This document shows positions 33,894-38,395 of a DNA stretch of 38,395 bases, in pieces; position 1 is the first letter of the stretch; each line of letters opens with the position of its first letter. The notes below the pieces were generated by a model. That model had not been told where the DNA came from, made no database searches, and saw only the letters and a list, made by a program, of their open reading frames with translations. Position numbers and translations under genes: made by a program. The stretch is from an uncultured Lachnospiraceae bacterium (GTDB lineage Bacteria; Bacillota; Clostridia; Lachnospirales; Lachnospiraceae), in NCBI GenBank assembly GCA_944380095.1, contig CALWGP010000182.1, forward strand, positions 1 through 38,395, read 5' to 3'.

Positions 33894-34664
33894 TCAATCC
33901 TGCCATTTCTTCCAAGGTGCAATTCCCGCGTTCCACATATTTTCCATTTCAACCAGATCCCTTCTGGTCTCAACCGGAAGCCAAAATCCAGGATGCCTGT
34001 AAACAGTCACCTGTTTTTGTTCCGCCAAAGCCCCCTTTACAAAGTAATCCAATTCATAACTTCCCTGCAAATAATGAAAAATTCTGGGAGAAAACATATA
34101 AATGCTGGCGCCTGTCCATGCGTCCGCGCCTTTCAGTACCGATTCCCTTGTCAGATTCCCATCTTCCGATACGGAAAGAATTACATTGCGCCCTGACGGT
34201 CTGGCGGCCGCCAGCGTACATACTTTCCCCGTCCTCCTGTGCGCACATACAAAATCCGATATGGAGATGTCCGACAGGCAATCCCCGTAGGTAACCAGGA
34301 AGTCCTCATCTCCGACATATTGCTCCGCCCTGGCAACCCTTTGGGCCGTAGAAGCAAATAGACCGGTATCCAATACCGTTACTCTCCAGTTTTCCGTCCT
34401 TTTTTTATGGATCTGAATCGTGTTATTTTCCAGGTCTACCGTAATATCAGACTGGTAGATATAGTAATTCATAAAATATTCTTTCAGCATATCTACCTTA
34501 TAACCGCCGCAGACCACAAAATCTTCTATTCCGAACGCCGCAAAGTATTTCATAATGTGCCACAGAATCGGCTTCCCGCCGATCTCCGCCATAGGTTTCG
34601 GAATTCCTTCCCGCTCATTGCTGATAGTACTTTGCTGGCCCCCTGCCAAAATAATAAGCTTCAT
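33894..34664 (-). CDS. Divergent cytidylyltransferase-like nucleotidyltransferase paralogue
   Basis: A 256-residue protein that aligns almost without gaps to the RfbF-like protein next door (IPKPMAEIGGKPILWHIMKY and IAPWKKWQD are shared landmarks) but has changed key positions. The catalytic loop reads LAGGQQSTISNER, so the conserved arginine is T13. TYGDGVAD has become TYGDCLSD, SGRFGAL has become SGRNVIL, NAGF has become TGAS, and PMDT has become PVET. K23 of PKPM and the D of YGD remain. It may use another substrate, regulate its neighbour as a heteromer, or be catalytically dead. It is the first gene of the minus-strand series, behind a consensus promoter. The start at 34664 is the family start, with GAGGAAGAGG before it. 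Confidence 0.82.
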   Translation of the reverse strand: MKLIILAGGQQSTISNEREGIPKPMAEIGGKPILWHIMKYFAAFGIEDFVVCGGYKVDMLKEYFMNYYIYQSDITVDLENNTIQIHKKRTENWRVTVLDTGLFASTAQRVARAEQYVGDEDFLVTYGDCLSDISISDFVCAHRRTGKVCTLAAARPSGRNVILSVSEDGNLTRESVLKGADAWTGASIYMFSPRIFHYLQGSYELDYFVKGALAEQKQVTVYRHPGFWLPVETRRDLVEMENMWNAGIAPWKKWQD

Positions 34665-34707
34665 TGACCTCTTCCTCTCCGCGACGTATCCTGGACCTTT
34701 TTGTACC

Positions 34708-34736
34708 ATTATAGGGGCTTATCAGAAATATTACAA
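34708..34736 (-). promoter_or_regulatory. Main promoter of the minus-strand glycan operon
   Basis: Minus-strand TTGTAA (34736-34731), a 17-nt spacer and a perfect TATAAT (34713-34708). Transcription would begin near 34701, giving a leader of about 37 nt before the ATG at 34664. It is the only consensus promoter at the head of the 34.6 kb gene series. The leader is too short for a riboswitch, and I see no hairpin in it. Confidence 0.7.
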
Positions 34737-34804
34737 GCCGGATTCTTTTTTTACCGTAATAATGATATATCCGCATCCCGTATTATTCCGCTCCCGAATT
34801 TATC

Positions 34805-34834
34805 TTGACTTCATTCCAATAATTATTATATCTT
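34805..34834 (+). promoter_or_regulatory. Candidate promoter of the plus-strand CotH gene
   Basis: TTGACT (34805-34810) is five of six to the -35 consensus. The best -10 at an allowed distance is TATCTT (34829-34834, spacer 18), in a run of A+T. Transcription would start near 34841, about 43 nt before the ATG. With the minus-strand promoter 70 nt away it makes a compact divergent control region (34665-34883). Confidence 0.45.
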
Positions 34835-34883
34835 TATCTTGTGTAAAATTTCGTCATCTGACGATTTGAAAAGGATTCTATCA

Positions 34884-36572
34884 ATGATGAGAAAATTTCT
34901 ACTATACTTAAGTCTCTGCATGCTATCATTTTTCTCCGCTTTTCTGATTCTTGTGCAGCCATCTTTTCCTAGCAAAGAATCGATTGCTCCCGCAATTCAT
35001 GAAACGGATCCAGCGGAGCCCATTTTACCCCTTTTTTCTGTGGTTCTCTCTTATCGCGGAATCACTTGTCGGATCAATTCCTGGGAAGATGAATCCGGCA
35101 GTCACTATCTCTTTTTGCCCAAATACCTTTCCATCGGGGAAAAAAACAATAAACCTGAAGTATACTCTCATCAGGCCATTGTAATTGACGGGAAAAAGCT
35201 TTCTGCCGGAGATTCTTTCCCTTTGCCAAAATCTGAAACCGTTTTTTCCTCTGAAAATAAAGTTTCCTCTCTCCGAATCCTCTATTCTTCCGGTCTGCCG
35301 GTGCTATGGCTGGAGACCGGAAGCGGGGAGCTGGAAAAAATAGATGCCTCAAAAGAATACGTGGCTTCCATATCCGTTTCCCTGTTGAATCCTTCCGATC
35401 CCGGGGAATTCATAAATGGTGAGAGCGCTACCCTCCACGCCAGAGGAAACGTTTCCTTCAACGAAGCGCCAAAAAAATCCTACCTTCTGGAAATGGGCCA
35501 GGAAACAGACCTTCTAGGAATGGGCGCCGCCAAAAAGTGGGTGTTGATTTCCAACTATTTTGACCAGACTTCCCTGCGAAACTATCTGACCTTACAGCTA
35601 GCTTCGGGTCTTGGCCTTGCCTATACGCCAGACTCCCGGTTTGTGGACATGTATGTCAACGGCGATTACCGCGGAATGTATCTGATCACGGAAAAAGTGG
35701 AAGTAGGGCCGGAACGGGTTGACGTTTTTGATCTGGAACCGGAAAACATCGCCCGCAACGGCGAAACGCTGCTGAAAAAATATCCTTACCGTTCCGATCG
35801 GAAGATGGGCTTTCGAGCCAAATCCCCTTCGGATATCACCGGCGGATATCTGGTGGAGTTCGAGCTGGATGAGCGATGGGCGGACGAAGAGAGCGGCTTT
35901 GTTACCGATGAGGGGCAGCACGCCGTCATTCAGAGCCCGAAACATGCCACCATTGCAGAAGTCAACTATATCCAGAGCCTGTTCCAGCGTCTGGAGGACT
36001 CCCTCCTTAACACGGATGTCTCCGATACACAATATCAGGAGTATATCGACATGGACAGCTTCGTCAGAAAATATATGGTGGAAGAATTTTCTAAAAATAT
36101 TGACGCCAACAAAACGAGCCAGTATTTTTATAAATACCCCGACAGGATCAGTCCGAAAATTTATGCCGGCCCTTCCTGGGATTATGACAAGGGCTGGGGT
36201 AACGGCGGGAAGCTGGACACGGACCTGGATTTGAGGGATCCCACACAGCTGTATGCCAGCAGACATATTTATCCCCATTCCATCTGGGCGCAGCTTTATG
36301 ACAAAGAATCCTTTCAGGACGAGGTTCGCTCCTGTTTTTCTTCCCAGGCGCTTCCTTTGATGGAAACGATTCTTTCCGAAAGTCTCCCCCAGTGGAAGGA
36401 TATGATTTACGATTCTTCCCGGATGGACTGGATCCGCTGGAACGGCGAACGGGAAGCTGATACGGATAATGTGGAGCAAAAGTATGTGGCTTCTTTCGAT
36501 CTGGCTTACGAAGAACTGGTTGAGTTTGCCCGTCTCAGGACAGAATTTCTTGCTGCCGAATGGATGAATTAG
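34884..36572 (+). CDS. CotH-family kinase, membrane-anchored (copy 2)
   Basis: A 562-residue CotH-family protein. A signal-anchor helix (about 5-24) is followed by an outside region to about 180 that is predicted beta-rich, then the kinase domain. Landmarks are ARGNVSFNEAPKKSY (186-200), DMYVNGDYRGMYLITEKVE (255-273), RAKSPSDITGGYLVEFEL (311-328), NIDANKTSQYFYK (405-417) and AGPSWDYDKGWGNGG (428-442). D407 and D433/D435 are the candidate active-site acids. I chose the ATG at 34884 because AAGGA lies 8 nt before it; 34887 is also possible. Unlike the minus-strand genes it is divergently transcribed and followed by a GT39-like gene, perhaps as a two-gene unit that modifies the glycan outside the cell. 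Confidence 0.88.
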   Translation: MMRKFLLYLSLCMLSFFSAFLILVQPSFPSKESIAPAIHETDPAEPILPLFSVVLSYRGITCRINSWEDESGSHYLFLPKYLSIGEKNNKPEVYSHQAIVIDGKKLSAGDSFPLPKSETVFSSENKVSSLRILYSSGLPVLWLETGSGELEKIDASKEYVASISVSLLNPSDPGEFINGESATLHARGNVSFNEAPKKSYLLEMGQETDLLGMGAAKKWVLISNYFDQTSLRNYLTLQLASGLGLAYTPDSRFVDMYVNGDYRGMYLITEKVEVGPERVDVFDLEPENIARNGETLLKKYPYRSDRKMGFRAKSPSDITGGYLVEFELDERWADEESGFVTDEGQHAVIQSPKHATIAEVNYIQSLFQRLEDSLLNTDVSDTQYQEYIDMDSFVRKYMVEEFSKNIDANKTSQYFYKYPDRISPKIYAGPSWDYDKGWGNGGKLDTDLDLRDPTQLYASRHIYPHSIWAQLYDKESFQDEVRSCFSSQALPLMETILSESLPQWKDMIYDSSRMDWIRWNGEREADTDNVEQKYVASFDLAYEELVEFARLRTEFLAAEWMN

Positions 36573-36588
36573 TTGCTAAAACGGATTT

Positions 36589-36593
36589 GGAGG
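36589..36593 (+). promoter_or_regulatory. GGAGG ribosome site with unusually long spacing
   Basis: GGAGG ends 16 nt before the first ATG of the GT39-like gene (36610). An in-frame ATT at 36604 would be 10 nt away. No other purine-rich site lies nearer the ATG, so the true start is uncertain. Confidence 0.45.
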
Positions 36594-36609
36594 TTTCATA
36601 AATATTCTT

Positions 36610-38184
36610 ATGGCGAAAAAATTATCAAAGTATCATTTTGTTCTCTTATTTCTTTTTGTCATTGCAGTTTTTTTACGCTTATATAAAATTGATCAAATCC
36701 CTTTAGGCCTTCACATCGACGAAGTGGGAATGGCCTATGACGCCTGGTGCCTGTCTCAAACAGGGACAGATCGCTGGTTAAATTCCTGGCCTATATATCT
36801 GAATAATACAGGAAATGGACAAAGTGTCTTATATTGTTGGTTATGTTCATTCCTGTTTCGTATCTTTGAAGTTTCTTTTTTGCAAATACGTCTTCCGGCT
36901 ATTGTATTTTCATTGCTGACGCTCTTTTTTGGTCTTAAATTTGTCAAGCTCTGCTGGACTGACTATTCAGAAAGATTACTTCTTGTCGCTGTTCTGTTTG
37001 TTTTAGTTCCATATTTTACTCAAAATAGCAGATATGGACTTGACTGTAATCTTATGTTAGGAATGTCTACTATTTTTTTCTATTTTTTTGCAAAGGCAAT
37101 TTATACGAGTCGTTCCTCTTTGTACTTTTTCAGTGGGATCCTTGCAGGGCTGGTTTTGTATTCTTATATCATTTCATATCTTATTTTACCTGCCTTCTTT
37201 TTGATCGCATTGCCTTACTTAATTTATACAAAAAAAATATCCTTAAAACAAATTATTCTATTTGGGCTTCCTCTTGGAATTTTGGCAGCTCCTTTAATTT
37301 TAGTTCAAATTGTTAATATTTTTCAATTAGACAATTTCAGATTAGGTATTTTTACAATAAATAAACTAGATAATTATCGAACATCTGAATTTACAACCAA
37401 CGCTATTTTGTCTAATTTTTACATGACGATTAAGTCTATGCTTAAAGATGGCGAACTAATATTTGATGCATTTCCCCAATATGGAACCTTCTATATTATT
37501 TCCATCCCTTTTATTGCAATAGGCGCTATTTCTTGTCTGTTTAAGTCCTTTTTAAGTCTGAAAAGCAGAAATTTCAGTATCTACTTTTTATTAGCAGCAT
37601 GGGTTGCCGTTTTTGTTTTACTCGGATGCTTTCTCGGCGGTGACGGTCCCCTTACCTATCGTTTTAATGCTGTCTTTTTTGTTCTCTTGTTGCTATTGGT
37701 TGAAGGTATATTAAAAGTTACAAACCTATTGAAGCGGATGCGTATCCGTCGTATTTTCCGGACAGCGCTCCTTACTTCCTATGTTGTTTTTTTCTGTTTC
37801 TTTATTCGCTATTACTTTTGGGATTATCCGCTGGAAGTCTATCCACAATATGGCTTCCTTCCTGCGCTTTTCGATGTAGTCGAGTATAATCAGGTACACA
37901 GTACACAATTCGAAAACTCTCAAATCTATCTTTGTCTTGACCATAGTGCTCCTGAGTATTACGGTCTAGCTGCCCGGGTTCAGCCACAAGATTATTATGA
38001 GAATGGGCAAAGGCTGGAAAACGGATATCATAATGTTACGTTTATAACACATGACACTACAAAAATTGATGAAAAAGGCTATTATATCGTGTGGGAAGTC
38101 TACGATCAATTTATTGAAAAGCTGAAGGATTCCGGATTTACTGTAAAAGAAACCGTAGGCCATTATGTTTACTTACACAAATAA
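36610..38184 (+). CDS. GT39/PMT-like membrane glycosyltransferase, AT-rich
   Basis: A 524-residue polytopic protein with about 11 hydrophobic helices. The first outer loop has IPLGLHIDEVGMAYDAW (30-46), with the D37-E38 pair typical of family 39 GT-C enzymes. The next loop has WPIYLNNTGNGQSVLYCW, and RLPAIVFSLLTLFFGLKF starts the third helix pair, as in PMT-like proteins. A C-terminal outside tail of about 110 residues follows. It lies 37 nt downstream of the CotH gene on the same strand. Its A+T content is markedly higher than that of CotH before it and of the methyltransferase after it, which suggests separate acquisition. The start codon is uncertain because of the ribosome-site spacing. 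Confidence 0.83.
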   Translation: MAKKLSKYHFVLLFLFVIAVFLRLYKIDQIPLGLHIDEVGMAYDAWCLSQTGTDRWLNSWPIYLNNTGNGQSVLYCWLCSFLFRIFEVSFLQIRLPAIVFSLLTLFFGLKFVKLCWTDYSERLLLVAVLFVLVPYFTQNSRYGLDCNLMLGMSTIFFYFFAKAIYTSRSSLYFFSGILAGLVLYSYIISYLILPAFFLIALPYLIYTKKISLKQIILFGLPLGILAAPLILVQIVNIFQLDNFRLGIFTINKLDNYRTSEFTTNAILSNFYMTIKSMLKDGELIFDAFPQYGTFYIISIPFIAIGAISCLFKSFLSLKSRNFSIYFLLAAWVAVFVLLGCFLGGDGPLTYRFNAVFFVLLLLLVEGILKVTNLLKRMRIRRIFRTALLTSYVVFFCFFIRYYFWDYPLEVYPQYGFLPALFDVVEYNQVHSTQFENSQIYLCLDHSAPEYYGLAARVQPQDYYENGQRLENGYHNVTFITHDTTKIDEKGYYIVWEVYDQFIEKLKDSGFTVKETVGHYVYLHK

Positions 38185-38219
38185 TATTCTATTTAGATTT
38201 TTTACGGAATGGAGTTCCA

Positions 38220-38395
38220 ATGACTGACTTCTACACCACCCTTTTAACCCTTCTAAAGCAGGACCCGCGCTTCACGGCCCAGGACGGAACGTTTTTACGC
38301 AACACCGTCTGCGAGGCAGCCATGGGGCTGGATGCGGATCTGTTGCGGCTGCTGCTTAAAAATCCGGAAACAAAAGCCCGCTTTTTCCAGGAGGC
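38220..38395 (+). CDS. N-terminal fragment of a type III restriction-modification (Mod-like) DNA methyltransferase
   Basis: The first 58 codons of a gene that leaves the window. The protein begins MTDFYTTLLTLLKQDPRF and continues through TFLRNTVCEAAMGLDADL to KNPETKARFFQE. From memory this pattern (a DGxLLxNxVxEAA segment followed by LLLxNxETKxxFF) opens site-specific adenine methyltransferases of type III systems; the catalytic motifs would lie beyond the edge. GGAG stands 5 nt before the ATG, and the gap to the GT39-like gene is 35 nt. Its base composition is richer in G+C than that gene. It likely belongs to a separate defence operon and marks the border of the glycan locus. Confidence 0.6.
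   Translation, partial: MTDFYTTLLTLLKQDPRFTAQDGTFLRNTVCEAAMGLDADLLRLLLKNPETKARFFQE

Noticed and set aside
33894..34664. Divergent cytidylyltransferase copy as a pseudogene
   Set aside because: The frame is full length with a good ribosome site, no stop or frameshift, and many conserved surface residues; altered function is more likely than decay.
34665..34701. Riboswitch or leader regulatory RNA before the minus operon
   Set aside because: The predicted leader is only about 37 nt and shows no hairpin.
35598..36479. Minus-strand open frame of 293 codons inside CotH copy 2
   Set aside because: The plus frame is a full-length CotH protein with all landmarks; the antisense frame is its shadow.

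Overview
The window looks like part of a surface-glycan biosynthesis locus from a Gram-positive Clostridia-type bacterium, most likely Lachnospiraceae-like. The grounds are moderate GC, many genes with GGAGG-type ribosome sites, and the protein families present: CotH-type kinases, DUF6020- and DUF6056-like membrane proteins, an SP_1767/GT-D-like enzyme, and a cytidylyltransferase pair. The host assignment is inference. I recognise no rRNA, tRNA, CRISPR array, insertion sequence or direct-repeat family. The longest stretch without a gene is 34665-34883, and it carries divergent promoters.

From about 34664 down to position 1, every gene (27 CDS, the last cut by the window edge) lies on the minus strand. 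Neighbours overlap by 1-21 nt or are separated by at most 63 nt, so this is a very long operon or a chain of coupled operons. In transcription order it holds: a tandem pair of sugar-1-phosphate nucleotidyltransferases (RfbF-like and a divergent copy); a GT-C-like membrane protein and a small anchored protein; a fused TagA/WecB (GT26)-GT4 protein; a Wzy/WaaL-like polymerase or ligase; a GT4; a radical SAM/SPASM protein coupled to a GT-D-fold transferase; an ABC flippase/exporter; two GT4s; GtrII-like, GT39-like, acyltransferase-3, DUF6020-like and second GT39-like membrane proteins; Ugd and a UDP-glucuronate 4-epimerase, giving UDP-GlcA and UDP-GalA; a CotH kinase; a DUF6056-like membrane protein; and a GT2.

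A near-consensus promoter at 5665-5693 then starts a sub-module: an ArnC/GtrB-like polyprenyl-phosphate glycosyltransferase, overlapped by a ChbG/YdjC-type deacetylase, followed by two GT-C-like membrane proteins and a further GT2. The order recalls the FlmF2-NaxD-FlmK (or ArnC-ArnD-ArnT) route, in which a lipid-carried sugar is deacylated and then transferred outside the membrane.

On the plus strand, reading away from the 34.7 kb divergent region, are a second CotH kinase collinear with the first, an AT-rich GT39-like transferase, and the first 58 codons of what looks like a type III restriction-modification (Mod) methyltransferase. The last of these probably marks the edge of the glycan locus.

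Working model (inference): cytoplasmic GT4, GT26, GT-D and GT2 enzymes build a lipid-linked oligosaccharide with uronic acids; the ABC protein flips it; the Wzy/WaaL-like protein polymerises or ligates it. Up to nine GT-C-like enzymes, an O-acyltransferase and two extracytoplasmic CotH kinases decorate it outside the membrane. No initiating phosphoglycosyltransferase, Wzx, Wzz or CDP-glucose 4,6-dehydratase is visible here, so essential partners must lie elsewhere.
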